A DNA stretch of 64,000 nt from contig OZ316896.1 of assembly GCA_973895155.1 (NCBI GenBank), positions 9,486,001-9,550,000 of the forward strand, given 5' to 3'. The notes below the pieces were generated by a model. The model had not been told where the DNA came from and searched no databases. It saw only the letters and a list, made by a program, of their open reading frames with translations. Source of the DNA: Marsupella aquatica. Taxonomy: Eukaryota; Marchantiophyta. Of the stretch, positions 20,431 to 32,375 are shown piece after piece; the stretch's first letter is position 1; each line of letters begins with the position of its first letter. The translations under genes were made by a program, and so were the position numbers.

Positions 20431-21460
20431 AAAGTATGTCGATATCTCACAACGGTCGGCCTTGCCTCTGCCACCGCCCTGCCTGATGCTTTGATTCACC
20501 TCACGCTCACCGTCGGCTATCAGCAGCCATTGGGGCGCTCCCCCTCCCTCAACCATCTGTCACCATCGAGGCTGCCATTAGAGCGCCCCTGCCTCATCCC
20601 TCCCTTGCCATGACCCATCCTGCCATCGATCGGGGCGCTCCCCCTCCCTCGGCCATCCCTCGCGCTGCCTCCCTTGGGGCTGCCATCGGGGCGCTCCCCC
20701 CTCCCGTCACTCCTCCCTTGCCATGGTGCCTCCCTCCCTCCCTCAGGCGCCTCGCCTCTCCTTGCCTCATGCGCCCCCGCCTTGCCATGGATTGTTTTCC
20801 AGGCGCTGCTGCCTGGCCGCTCCCCCTCGCTCGACCATCCCTCACGCGGCCTCCCTCGGGGCTGCCATTGGGGCGCTCCCCCCTCCCATCAACCCTCCCT
20901 TGCCACGGCGCCTCCCTCCCTCCCTCACGCGCCTCGCCTTGCCTCATGCGCCCCTACCTCGCCACGACTTCCTTTCCAGGCGCTGTTGACTGGGCTTGCG
21001 CTGCTACCGCCAGGCTTGCCACGGCCCCTCCCATTCAAGTTGCTGCTGCCCGGGCTCTCCACGGCTTCCTTGGGCCTGTCACACCCGTGCCCCTTGCTAG
21101 GGCTGAGCTCGCCTGCATCACCCTGGCTTGCTTGCCTGCCCTACCCTCCTGCAATGGCCTGCTCCATAGCACGGCCTCCCTCTTCAAGCCAATGCCCTGT
21201 CCTGCAGCTCATGCTTTGTGCCACGGCCCTTCCTTACTGGGACAGTCGTCCCTCGCTCGCACTTGTTGCACACGCTTGCCTCCTAATGCAAATTCCCTCC
21301 TTGGTCCAGGCGTACATGACAGGGCTTTGCTTGCCCTTGGCTGCCGCGACTCGCTTGCCGTGGCTCCAAAATTGTCGGGAATGTTGACTGGCAGCCTTGT
21401 CGTGGCTTTGGTCGCAGTAGTTTTGGTCACAAGGTATCCATGGTTGTCTCCGCTTGCGCT
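20430..21460 (+). repeat. GC-rich, C/T-biased block with a ~175-bp duplication inside the Helitron
   Basis: Strong pyrimidine bias on the plus strand keeps several frames open at once on both strands (for example 20610-21467). None shows a domain; all read as Pro/Leu/Ser or Arg/Gly repeats. Segments 20637-20816 and 20817-20993 are diverged tandem copies sharing GGGGCTGCCAT, GCGCCTCGCCT, GCCTCATGCGCCCC and TTTCCAGGCGCTG. I treat the block as non-coding filler. It could be captured host sequence, but nothing identifies a source. Confidence 0.6.
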
Positions 21461-21530
21461 GGGTTGAGGGCCAAAAAAATGACTTGAAATGTGGTCCAGG
21501 GGTGGCAGGACCCCAGAAGCATATATATAA

Positions 21531-21860
21531 GGGGACTAATGTTTTTGGGGAATCAGCGTGAGAGAATCCGATTGGAACCAAACGAGTGGACAACCAGGAT
21601 GGGGACCCTGACTGGAGACTACATTTTTGGGAAATGGTCGTCACTGAATTCCGTTGGGGCCAAACCTGTGGACTACCCCTCATCACATCTGATGGGGGAC
21701 TATGTCTTTTTGGAAAACGGCTGTGGGTGAATCCGGTCTGGGCCAAACCAGTGGACAACCATCAGATCGCATGGGCAGGTCACTGCAGCCCGGATGGGGG
21801 ACTCAGTGTTTTTGGGAAATGGTTGTGATAAAACCCAAAGGGGGCGAAAGCAGTTGACGG
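21531..21860 (+). repeat. Degenerate ~80-100-bp tandem repeats in the Helitron
   Basis: Four diverged units start near 21531, 21613, 21694 and 21795. Each begins GGGGACT with a TTTTTGG run, followed by a GGGCCAAACC-GTGGAC-like core. No protein is recognisable. Confidence 0.6.
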
Positions 21861-22381
21861 CCACTACATCCCATGGGTGAGGGCCATTCGGATGGGTGAC
21901 CACCCCACAAATGGGTTTTGGCCCAAATTGTTATTTTTGGACCTCTCTGATTTTTTCATGGTTTTGGATGTGGCCATGGGTAACAATCATATGGCCCCTA
22001 TCGGAAACTTTGTGAACCCCCTTTGTGCTTATGACAAGGGGTTTTCTGTGAGTGTTTCACATGGGGGCAAAGGCATTTCTCACCTTTTCTAATGCTTGTT
22101 GAATTGGTGTCAGCTAAGTGGATACCAAAGGGGCAAGAGACGTCCTAGAAGCAAGATGATTGCCGCCAAGGTTGGGAGGGTGAGACGAGGGATTGTGGTA
22201 AGTAGTATCGTCAACAGATATTGGATCTCCTCACATGTCTCAAGTCTCTTGCAAAGGTGTGGCCCAAACGGCGTTCAACATACTTAGGGGTCTGTCGAGC
22301 TTGATTGCAAGTGCATAAAAATTCTCATATGTTGTGTGGGTTGGATGCAGATGATGGACAGGTTTTGAGAGTTTCTACACC
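21861..22381 (+). other. Helitron sequence upstream of the replicase gene
   Basis: I see no gene here. Short open frames lack any recognisable motif. It presumably holds the promoter of the Rep/helicase gene, but no element can be named. Confidence 0.4.
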
Positions 22382-25300
22382 ATGAGAACCCCAAGGGAGA
22401 GGCTGGAAGCTGATTGTGAGTGTCATGCCCAAAATAAGGAAGCAATAAATGCAAGGCATCGGCAACAATATGCTTTGCGAAGACAGCAAGAGGGGGCTCT
22501 AGTCTATGCGGTGCCACAACCAAGTGTCACACCAACTGTGGGTTCTATGGTGCCAAAAATGTGCATTCCACCAAGTGCGACACTTTTGGCACCACAACAA
22601 AGTGATTCAGGTGCCATGCCAAGTGTGCCACTTGCCCACAGAGTTAGTGGTCGACAACTACGGCGCAAAGCAAGGGCGCCACGGCAAACTCCAACAACAC
22701 CGTTGGTGAGACCATTGCTCTCCCTTGAGGGGGCAAGTTTAGGATCAACTTCGGCATCTGGCTGGGAAAATAGTGGAAGGGAGCTTTGCCGTGAAGCAAG
22801 GGCTACTCAACAAGCATTGGCCAGATCCGTCGCTATCAATAATAGCCGAGAGGCAGCCCCAAGTGCAATTTCCAATCATGCGAGGATGCCTATGAGCGGT
22901 TCATCTGATCCTCCCATGTTCGATGAAGGTTATTCATGGTGCCTTGGACGCATGTAGGGTTGACCAATCTCCGGAGGAATTTGCCATTCCCCCACCGTGT
23001 GAGCCCGTAACCAACACTGTGTCACAACATGTAGATGTCTTTGACGAGGGAGGGCTCATTGATGGCGCTTTACAAGATGGGGTTGCCCCTTTGGCCGTCC
23101 CCATGCCCTGTGGATCCATACCAAACAATGAACGGTCTGACCTTGACATCTTCGATGAAGATTGGCTCATTGATGGCGCTTTACAAGATGGGGTTGCCCC
23201 TTTGGCCGTCCCCATGCCCTGTGGATCCATACCAAACAATGAACGGTCTGACCCTGACATCTTCGATGAAGATTGGCTCATTGATGGTGCTCTGCACGAG
23301 GGGGGAAATCCTATCCTTGATGATGGAGGAGGTCAATTTGACACATTTGTTGAGGGCACCTTGGATTTACCAAACGAATCTGAGGAGGATGAGATTGAGA
23401 ATATCCTCCAAGAGGAAATGGGAGGCAGAAACCTGGCACCAATTACCCCAGCTCAACTCAATCCAAATGACGTGTTGCGTGAGCATCAAAGACTGGAACA
23501 GATCCAACAGTTACCGAAGGCAAGACAACCATTGGACCCTTCAATGGGTCGACATCTTTTGGGATGCATGAACATTGAGTGCCCACAATGCAAAGCGCTT
23601 CATTGGATTGAAGAGTGCAAGTCAGGGACGCAACGCAACCTGTTCTTTACCATGTGTTGCGCCGGAGGGAAGGTGGTATTGTCTGAACTTGGTGATCCCC
23701 CTGAACCTCTACAGAGTTTGTTGATTGGTACCAATGCCGCAGCTATAGCAATCTGGAAGAATATTTGAGCTACAATAATGCATTGGCATCTACATCCCTA
23801 GGTGTTAAAATTGATAAAAGCTAGGGGTGGTAATCAAGGCCCATACTCCTTTCGTATCCAAGGAGCATTATATCATCATGCCTGTAACCTCTTGCCGCCT
23901 GATGGAGAAGGACCAAAATTTGCTCAGCTGTATATTTATGATATAGAAAATGAGTTGGGAAACAGGTAAATAAGTAATATGTGCTGCAACATTCTTGAAA
24001 GCAATTTCCTTTAATATTCTAAGTATGTTTCCAGTAAGTTGTGTCTCATGGTTTTTTCTTGGGTTGTAGGATGAATAGGATGCCACAATTGGATCATGAT
24101 GTGTTAGCTTCATTGCAAGACATGTTGCATACATACAATCCATATGTGGGGCTCTTCAAAAATGCAGGGAGCCGCATTGATGGCACTGAGGTGGCAGAGG
24201 TATCGCTACGTATTATAGCGGAGTGAGATATTGACCCTAGGCGCTATAATAAGCCCACAACTGATGAAATTGGCGTGATTATGGTGGGAGAGGAAGATAT
24301 TGAAATACGTGGTAGGGACATAATCCTAAGGAAGAGGAATGGTGGCCTACAAAGGATTTCCAAGTGGCATCGATCGTATGCTCCCCTTCATTATGTTTTG
24401 CTTTTTCCTGACAAACAGGATGGGTGGTCTTATGACATCCCATTGGCAGGCCATGAGTTCCAAGATGGAATTATTGTGGCTGTTGATGCAAAAGCGAGGG
24501 GTGGACGAAATGGTTCTAAGAAGGTAACCCAACTTCAGTACTATGTGTATAGGTTACATGCAAGGCGGGGAGATGATTGGTTGCTTCGTGGAGGATGATT
24601 GCTAAAGCAATACATTGTGGATGCTTACCGATGTATTGCTCAAACACGACTCACCTACATTCGTAATAATCAGAAGAAGCTAAGGACTGAGTTGTATCAA
24701 GGGCTACAAGATGCAATTCAAAATGAGGACGCACGAGCAAGTGATGTGGGTAGGACCTATATTCTACCATCAACCTATGGAGGTAGTGCACGACATATGA
24801 TGCAGGCCTATCAAGATGACATGGCGGTTGTTTGAACGTATGGGCCTCCAGACCTTTTCATAACTTTTACGTGTAATCCTGAATGGCCTGAAATCAAAGC
24901 GGAGTGCTACCCCTACCAGACCCCGGCTAACCGTGATAGCATTGTGGCAAGAGTGTTCCAAATTAAGTTGAAGGCACTGTTGGCAAACATTTGGGTAGGG
25001 GTATTAGGTAGACCTATTGCCTCTATGTATGTCATCAAATTTCAAAAGAGGGGTCTCCCGCACGCCCACATACTGATAATATTGGTGGAACGACATAAGT
25101 TGTGCACCCCGGAGTTGGTTGACAAATTGGTTTTGGCAGAGATACCGGATGCACGAGTACATCCCCAATTATATCAAACGATTATGAAGTCCATGGTCCA
25201 TGGTCCATGCGGTCGTGGGTATCCAAACTCACCTTGCATGGTTGACGGGCAGTGCAGCAAGGGCTATCCGCAATCATTTTCATCCAAAACAGTTTTTGGA

Positions 25301-27816
25301 GATGACGGGTATCCTACGTATCAACGTCAGATGATGGCCGGAGTTTCTCAAAAGATCAAAGCAGATTTAAGTTTGACAACAAGTGGGTTGTTCCTCATAG
25401 TCCATATTTGAGCATGAGATTTAACGATCATATCAATGTGGAGATTTGTTCTTCAATTAAAGCAATCAAGTATTTATATAAGTACTATTATTTAAAGGGC
25501 ACAATAAAGCAACGGTGGAGGTTGAGCAACGAGACGAAGTAAAGGAGCATTTAGATGCCAGATATGTGTCTGCTACTTAAGGAGTATGGTGCATCAATCA
25601 GTTTGAAATATCTGAGAGTACTACTCAAGTGCAAAGGTTGCAGGTGCATTGTGAGGGGGAACAATCAGTAATGTTCAATGAGGATTCTGAGATCAATGAT
25701 GTGGTTCAACGAGAATCCCATAAGGACACAACCCTCACGGGGTGGTTCAAAGCTAACACATTACATGAACGTGTGAGACAACTTTTCTACAACAATTTCC
25801 CCAATGAGTTTGTGTCGGATGCATCCTCCCGTGCATGAAACCCACGAAGAAGAGGGTTTAGCATGGGCAGGATGTATTTTGTGCCGCCAGCCGCAGGTGA
25901 ACGGTACTATTTGAGGGCGCTTCTTCTTCACATCAAAGGTGCAACATTGTTCATCGACCTTCGCACATTTGAGGGCAATGTATACCCAACCTTGCAGGCC
26001 GCAGCTCTTGCCCGGGGTTTGTATGAGAATGATGAGGAGTGGGATAGATGCCTTCAAGAAGCAGCAAGCATGCACACCGGTGCAAAAATTTGGTGACTAT
26101 TTCACAATATTGTTGTTTGGAGGTGTTGCCAAACCGTGCGACCTGTGGACACAACATGCATCCAATTTGAGTGATGATTGTAGGTATTGTTTGCAATCAA
26201 TGGGCTTCTTAGATTCTACGGAGCAGCAACAACAGAGCTTTGCTCTACATTTGATGGATGAGGCTTTGAAAAGTGTGGGTAAAACATTGTTGGAGTTTGG
26301 TCTTCCAGAACCAGGTATGGCATTTTTCCAAGAGGAAGAAAATATAAACCGGTTGAGAAGAGAGGACACTTTACCCAATGGATGTACTTCTACAACAACT
26401 TGTAGATCAGGAGCCATTGTTGAACAAGGGTCAAAGGGCAATGTAAACTACAATACTTGCAGCGGTGAGGGCTTGAGATGGAGCGACATTCTTTATTGAT
26501 GGACTGGGGGGGACAGGCAAAACATTTGTGGAGAATGTTCTACTTTGGAGGGTCCGTGCAGATGGGGACATTGCATTGGCCGTAGCTTCCTCGGGTATTG
26601 CAAATCTTTTGTTAGATGGAGGCCGCACCGCACACTCAAGATTCAAACTACCATTGAAACCAATCTCAATGTCGACATGCGGCATCCAAAAACAATCTGA
26701 CCTTGTTGGATTATTATAGAGGGCAACTTTTATTTTGTGGGATGAAGCACCCATGATCCATCGGCATGGAGTGGAGGTGTTGGATAGAACTTTACGCGAC
26801 ATACGAGATAACGATCAAATTTTTGGAGGGGTTGTAGTTGTATTTGCAGGTGATTTTTGACAAGTGCTTCTAGTGAAGGCAAGGGCAAGTCGTCCGGAGA
26901 TTGTGGGGTCGTGTTTGAAGAAGTCTTGTGTGGAGTAGTATACGGACTTTGAAGCTAACTGAAAATATGCGGGCAAGAGGAACCAATGCATCTCCTGAAT
27001 TTGGTAATGTTACATTTGCGGAGTGGCTACTACAATTGGGACATGATAAACTCCCAAAAGGAGGGCCTTCAAATAATCTTATATATATGACTTGCCCTGA
27101 GTCTATGGTGGTGGATGGAGGACGAGTGGAATCATTGATTCAGGCAATATACTTGACTCTTGCTAATGTGGACAATAGGTTCTTAAGTGAGAGAACTATC
27201 CTGGCGCCGACAAATGACGAGGCACTAAAAATTAACGACTCTATCTTAGAAGGACTTCTTGGGGATTCAAGCAAGTTTTTTAGCATAGATCGTCCAGATC
27301 AGCTTGAAGGGGAGAATTTCTACCCTACGGAGTTCTTAAATACACTCACGCCAAGTGGTCTGCCGCCTCATAAGTTGGTACTGAAGGTTGGATGCCCTAT
27401 CATTTTACTTAGGAATATAGATCACTCTTTGGGGTTGTGTAATGGTACTCAACTAATTGTGAGAGCAATGAATTGTCGTGTCATTGAGGCACGTGTTCTC
27501 ACAGGAAAACATGCAAGGACCCTTACATTTATCCCACGGATTCCGTTGACGTCTGACGAGTCACTTCCTTTTTTATTACGTAGGGTCCAATTTCCCATTC
27601 GAGTGGCATATGCAATGACCACAAACAAGGCTCAAGGTCAGACTTAGAACATGTAGGGTACGTTGCAGCTTTCAAAGCCTATATTTAGTCATGGACAGTT
27701 GTATGTAGCATTCTCAAGGGCAACATCACCTACAACTATAAAGGTTTTACTTTCAGATTCCGAGGAGGGTCAAGCAAAGTTGACAAAAAATGTTGTATAT
27801 GATGAGGTTCTTTATT
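22382..27816 (+). pseudogene. Helitron Rep/helicase (broken)
   Basis: A decayed replicase of the plant Helitron type. An N-terminal stretch (MRTPRERLEADCECHAQNK) and an acidic region lead into a zinc-finger-like segment CPQCKALHWIEEC with CCAGGKV and PPEPLQSLL. The Helitron_like_N region follows across a probable intron (23968-24069, GTAAAT...TTGTAG). The Rep HUH motif is GLPHAHIL at about 25052-25075, and the tyrosine motif KYLYKYYYLK lies at about 25468-25497. The helicase has Walker A DGLGGTGKTF at about 26500, Walker B ILWDEAPM at about 26732, [14 protein letters not shown] and, at the C-terminus, TNKAQGQT and HGQLYVAFSRA. In life Rep nicks and joins DNA and the helicase unwinds it. Stops or frame changes at about 23768, 24223, 24595, 24833, 25410, 25577, 26717, 26860 and 27646 kill it. 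Confidence 0.93.
23054..23296 (+). repeat. 111-bp in-frame tandem duplication in the Helitron replicase
   Basis: Units 23054-23164 and 23165-23275 differ at few positions (for example CCTTGAC versus CCCTGAC) and a third partial unit follows. The period is 37 codons, encoding an acidic DIFDEDWLIDGAL segment followed by a proline-containing stretch. The near identity means it arose more recently than most of the inactivating lesions. Confidence 0.85.
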
Positions 27817-27910
27817 GAGTGTCTAAATAAAGATTGTACATATCACTTTTGTACTAATCTCTTTGACTTTTTGCCTGAATAATAAGTTTGCAATGCACAA
27901 CCATGTTTGC

Positions 27911-28103
27911 CTCGCCTCAAAATCTTATGCTCACCTTGACATCTTGCTAACTTCGACATCTTGCCCTCACCTCCAAATCTTGCCCTCACCTTGACAACTT
28001 GCTCTCATCTTGACATCTTGCTCGCACGTCGACATCTTGCCCTCACCTCGACATCTTGCTCTCACCTCGACATCTTGCCCTCACCTCAACATCTTGCCCT
28101 CAC
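27911..28103 (+). repeat. 19-bp minisatellite next to the Helitron 3' end
   Basis: About ten degenerate units of the form CTCACCTCGACATCTTGCC. It sits between the replicase stop and the terminal hairpin region. Confidence 0.85.
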
Positions 28104-28108
28104 TTGAA

Positions 28109-28140
28109 GTCTTTCTTGCAACGCACGAGCATGGGGCTAG
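28109..28140 (+). terminator. Helitron 3' end: hairpin region and CTAG
   Basis: CTTGCAACGCACGAG, an imperfect short stem around AAC, is followed by CATGGGGCTAG and then the target T. It resembles the conserved plant Helitron 3' terminus (GC-rich hairpin about ten bases before CTRR), which ends rolling-circle transfer. Confidence 0.85.
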
Positions 28141-30359
28141 TCACCTATAATACCTGAGATGATACCTACACTAATTCCCATGGGAATCCCAAAAAATGAA
28201 GATATATTAATTCAATATATGAATACTAGGACTGTATGGAATAGAAACAATATTCCCATGGATGATAACTTTGCCTTGTACATTTCCTAGAATATAACAA
28301 ACATAACACCTGGTCACCCGAAAACTATTATCAAAGCACGAGAGTGTTGAGATTGATCAAAATGGGAAAAGACAATTAATCCAAAACTTAATTCACTAAT
28401 TAAATGCCAAGTATTTGGACCTATTGTCCCCACACCACCAAACACCCACTTAACTGATAAGTGGACTTTTGTGAAAAGGAGAAATGTTCATGGCCAAGTT
28501 GCAAGATATAAAGCACCCCTTGCTACAAAAGGATATACATAGATACCTGGGCGTGATTTTGATTTAACATACGCACCAGTTATGGATGCTATAACCTATA
28601 GATACCTAGTTGGCTTTTCCCTATATAGGACATAGGTTAATGATGCATCAGATGGATGTAGTAACTACATATTTATATGGATTGTTGGATACTACTATCT
28701 ACATGAAAGCACCACCAGAATTAATAAGGAGATAAACATATCATATTTAGGGCGAGCATAAAACAAAAGAAGACCCAACCACATCTACATCTCAACCCTT
28801 TACCACTAAAAGACCCCAGGAAGGGAAAATGGGCATGGACCTACAGTCCTTGAGGAATTATGGAGTGGACCTATTTTCCATCCTAAGAGTGGACCTATTG
28901 TCCCTCCAATATATAAATCCATGTTTTTGGCCAAGAATGGATATGTTGTCCAAATCATGAGATCTTTGTATTGACTAAAGCAAAGTGGAAGAATGTGGTA
29001 TGAGAGGTTTAGAGATGAAATGTTAAACATGGGTTTTACTAATGAAGACATTGCTTCCTGTTTATTTATTAAAAAACATGATAAAAAAATTGTAATAATT
29101 GCCATCTATGTGGATGATATTGACCTATTCGGGCATATAAACTTATTACAACACACTGTCAAGATATTAAAACTTGTGTTTGAAATGAAAGACATGCCAA
29201 ACCCATTATTGTTTGGGTCTAAAATTTGAACATTTACCCAATGGCATACTTGAACTACATCAAAGTACTTATACTACTGAGATCCTTAAACAATTTAATA
29301 TGGATAAAGCACATCCACTTACTTCACCTATGGAAGTACGCTCACTTGATAGAGATAAAGACATATTCAGGAAGCAAAATAAAAATGAACCACTAATAGG
29401 TCCAAAGAAACCATGCATGTTTATTTGCCAGAGGAATATTGATGTTCCTAGCTAACCAGACACGACCTTTAACATATCATTTGCTGTAAATTTACTAGCT
29501 AGACACAGTGCACAACCCACCATACACCATTGGAACGACATAAAAAGAATACTTTGTTACCTTAAAGGAACCATTGACATGTAACTATATTTCCCTAATA
29601 ATATTGATCAAACTTTGACAAGTTATACGAATGTTGGATATTTATCAAATCCAGACGACCCTAAATCACAAACTGGTTATATATTCTTATATAACAGCAC
29701 AACTATTTCATGGAAAAACACTAAACAAACAATAACCTGTACTTCCTCTAATCATGCCAATATTATTGCCTTATATGAAGCTACCAGAGAATGCATTTGG
29801 TTGAGAAGAATAATTGATCATATTAACACAAAATGTGGCTTACCAGCTCTAACTCAACCTACTGTATTATTCCAAAACAATCTGAAAGCATGTGTTGAAT
29901 AGGTGTCAAAAAGATTCATTAAAGGAGACCGCATCAAGCACATTGCACACAAATTTTTCTTCACCCATGAACTACAAGGCAATACTATTCTTCACTATTC
30001 TTCACTTAAATAGTATTCGAATACTATGCTGACAAGAACAACCATGCGGATTTGTTTACAAAAGCTTTGATTCCAACAATACATCAAATTCATTGTCAAG
30101 GCATTGGTTTACGAAGAGTATCTAAACTTAGAGATTCAAGTCTATAGTACGTAACCCTTGATAGTCATACATTTTGTACTCCTATATTTGTAAAGGTGGT
30201 TGTACTCTTTCCCTCGCAAGAGTATGAAAGGGTTTTAATAAGGCAACACTACATAAGAACAAAGTACAAAACTTAAGGTTTTTGTCAAAGATTTTAAACT
30301 AGCATATAGTTGCTTACATTATTCCCCATAATACAATCAAGGGGGAGTCCCGGGGGGAG
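28141..30359 (+). pseudogene. Copia A, segment 3: reverse transcriptase and RNase H (broken)
   Basis: The frame entering from segment 2 (8916) continues here through ILIQYMNTRTVWNRNN to a stop at about 28290. Reverse transcriptase follows with DKWTFVKRRN, YAPVMDAITYRYLVGF, MHQMDVVTTYLYGLL and, after a ~260-base family-specific insertion region, LKQSGRMWYERF and an intact YVDD at about 29109. RNase H has TSYTNVGYLSNPDDPKSQTGYIF, SSNHANIIALYEATRE and the tail FIKGDRIKHIAHKFF. Stops and frame shifts occur throughout. The copy is clearly more diverged than copia B or C, in line with its being the oldest layer. A polypurine tract (GGGGGGAG) precedes the LTR. Confidence 0.92.
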
Positions 30360-30486
30360 TGTTAAGATATACTAGTTTACTCAAGGTTAACTTAACCTTG
30401 GTTCTAGACATCTTTGTACTTTACCACATACTTACACATATATATACCCAGGGAGAAGTCGAGACAGTTGTTGTTTTTCCTCAACA
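30360..30486 (+). repeat. Copia A 3' LTR (probable)
   Basis: Starts TGTTAAGATATAC right after a polypurine tract and probably ends CCTCAACA, giving 127 bp, the same length as the copia C LTR. The right boundary is inferred from the TG...CA rule because the 5' LTR is outside the window. Confidence 0.7.
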
Positions 30487-30673
30487 GTTTCACCATTTTA
30501 TTCCATGGAGTCATTCAAACGTACATATAGTGGTAGCATTCTGCTATATTGAAACATGATTTGCAACTAGATTCATGGTGCGGTCCACCTTTGAAGAAGC
30601 GGAAGCGAGGCAGTCCCACTGAGAAACCAAGGCTCAGATTTCCAGAAGAGGATGGAGTCCACTTGCCCAGGAT
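30487..30673 (+). other. Exon-like stretch with a nuclear-localisation-type motif
   Basis: An open frame (about 30537-30710) without an ATG reads DLQLDSWCGPPLKKRKRGSP and continues with charged and proline residues into the neighbouring inverted-repeat element. KKRKR looks like a nuclear localisation signal. It may be a remnant host exon cut by that element, but I do not recognise the family and see no partner exon. Confidence 0.3.
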
Positions 30674-32375
30674 GAGGTATTTACAAACGACAGGAAACAA
30701 AAACCGGTAACAGAAAAATGGGTGGTAATTTTTTCCGGAATTTTTTTGAAAATGTGTTTGAAAATTATTTTTTTGAGAAAAAGTTGGTTTTTTTTGTCAA
30801 CAACATTTTCTTGCTAGCACCCGGTGCTGGTAATAGCAGCGCCTTGAAGCTAGCCAAAAATTGTTATACTATTTTTTTTTTGGAAAATGAGACTTTTTAG
30901 GAGATATTTTTAGATTATCATTTTTCTTGGTAACGATACTTTTTGCTAGTAACAGAATTTTTTTGCTGGTAACAATAAACCTGTTTCCTATTTCCTGTCA
31001 CGCATGCCATACCCACCAGGACCTGTGGGTTTTGCAAGCAAAGGGGCCATGACAAGCAAACTTGCCAGGTTAGGAAAGACCACCTTACAAGAGGACAAGA
31101 GAATGACACAACATAAATTTGTAGTACTTACAAGATGGAGTCAATTCACTGATGAGAACCAGTCAGAGTGACAACATTGTAGATATAACTCTTCTTTAAC
31201 TTGCCCATCTTTAACTTGCCCTTTTAAAATGGGTTCGTTCAGTGCCCTTCTAGCAAGTTGTTTTGAAGGGTTTAGTTTAAAGCTATAGACATAGTTTCAT
31301 TGATATAGAATGTTCAGACCTGTAGTTTTGAGGCCCCTTTTTGATATGTATTGCACACAAGTTTTGGCATTTATTACAAACATAAACATTGTCTTCCCTT
31401 GGCACGTGGTATTTGCTTCTTTGTGAGCTCATATATATGGGTCTTACACAATGTGTTTTTCATAATTGTCTCCTGCATGGATGATGTTCAATGACTGAGT
31501 TTGTCAAAATTTTGAATTATGGAAACCTCGTGGGCAACCTCAATCTACAACTCAACTGTATACAAAAACAAAGGGTGTTGTGCGCACCCTTTTCTGCCCC
31601 AACTGGTTGGAGAGGAAAGTACAGATTGAAGTAAGAATTATCAATAGAGAAACAGGGGACACAAACTGGTTACTTTGAAGCCAGGCCAGCTTTGATCAAT
31701 GAAGTACATTTTAATTTTTGCCCTTTATGTTCAATGCAGACATTGATTTTCCCAACTTGGTGATAGCATAACAGACAATAGACAAAACAAACTGTAAATC
31801 CTATGTATACGAACCAGGGGACTATCAGGCTGTTGATTTCAAGTAACCACAAAGAGTTTGTCATATTGAAGTGTAGCCAATTATATTGAAGCCATTTACG
31901 AAGAAGCCATTTATGCATTCAGACAGACATTTATACACTGGCACATTATGCCAACATTGTGAATAATACACAAAAAGCCATTTGTGAAGGCTTCATTAAA
32001 GCACACCAATAGAGAGTACATTGCAATACTTGTGTGTCCTTGAAACCAAATAAGCAAGTGTCATATATACCAAAAGTCTGGCTTACAACTAGGATGATCT
32101 CTAGAAAAACAATCAGGTGCAAGACAAATATGTAATTCTTATAGCCAACGTTTGGCTCAAAAGTGAGATCCCTCAGAAGTGTAGAACCTACTTGTCATAC
32201 ACCTTAAAGCTGCCTGGTTGATCATGGAAGTCATGCAATCATAAAGTTGTTGAAACAAAAAAATTATTATTAAAACAAAATAAAAATAAATTACCATTCA
32301 TTTTCTTGTTACCAATTTTTTTCCTGTTACCGTTGTTGTTTCCCATTGTTTGTAAATACCTCTATTCAAGACCAC
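30674..32375. mobile_element. Terminal-inverted-repeat element of ~1.7 kb, non-coding
   Basis: The left end, GAGGTATTTACAAACGACAG (from about 30674), matches the reverse complement of the right end at about 32318-32375. The similarity covers about 40 bases with several mismatches and continues as GGAAACAAAAACCGGTAACA. Both ends also carry subterminal GGTAACA/TGTTACC motifs (30703, 30930, 30968; 32307, 32325). The interior is A/T-rich with T runs and no transposase-like frame. No convincing target duplication is visible, so the superfamily is open (hAT or Mutator-like derivatives possible). Confidence 0.55.

Larger units (their letters stand above)
8917..28140 (+). mobile_element. Helitron, interrupted by copia B
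   Basis: A rolling-circle transposon of about 7.9 kb once copia B is subtracted. The left end begins TCTAACACTATAATAATT (split by copia B after TCTAAC), and the right end is GCATGGGGCTAG at 28140. The insertion lies between A (8916) and T (28141), and the flanking copia A sequence reads through in one frame when the element is removed. TC at the 5' end, CTAG at the 3' end, an A/T target and no target duplication are the standard Helitron signature. A decayed Rep/helicase gene occupies 22382-27816. The 5' third is GC-rich and repetitive without a recognisable gene. A 19-bp minisatellite lies just before the 3' end. Confidence 0.92.

Noticed and set aside
20594-21467. Long open frames on both strands in the GC-rich Helitron block
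   Set aside because: Several frames are open at once because of base bias and internal repeats; the products are Pro/Leu or Arg/Gly repeats without any domain.
27911-28103. CRISPR-like array
   Set aside because: The units are contiguous degenerate 19-mers without unique spacers, in a plant Helitron.
30718-30900. Open frame rich in Phe/Asn
   Set aside because: It is produced by T and A runs inside the inverted-repeat element; no protein character.
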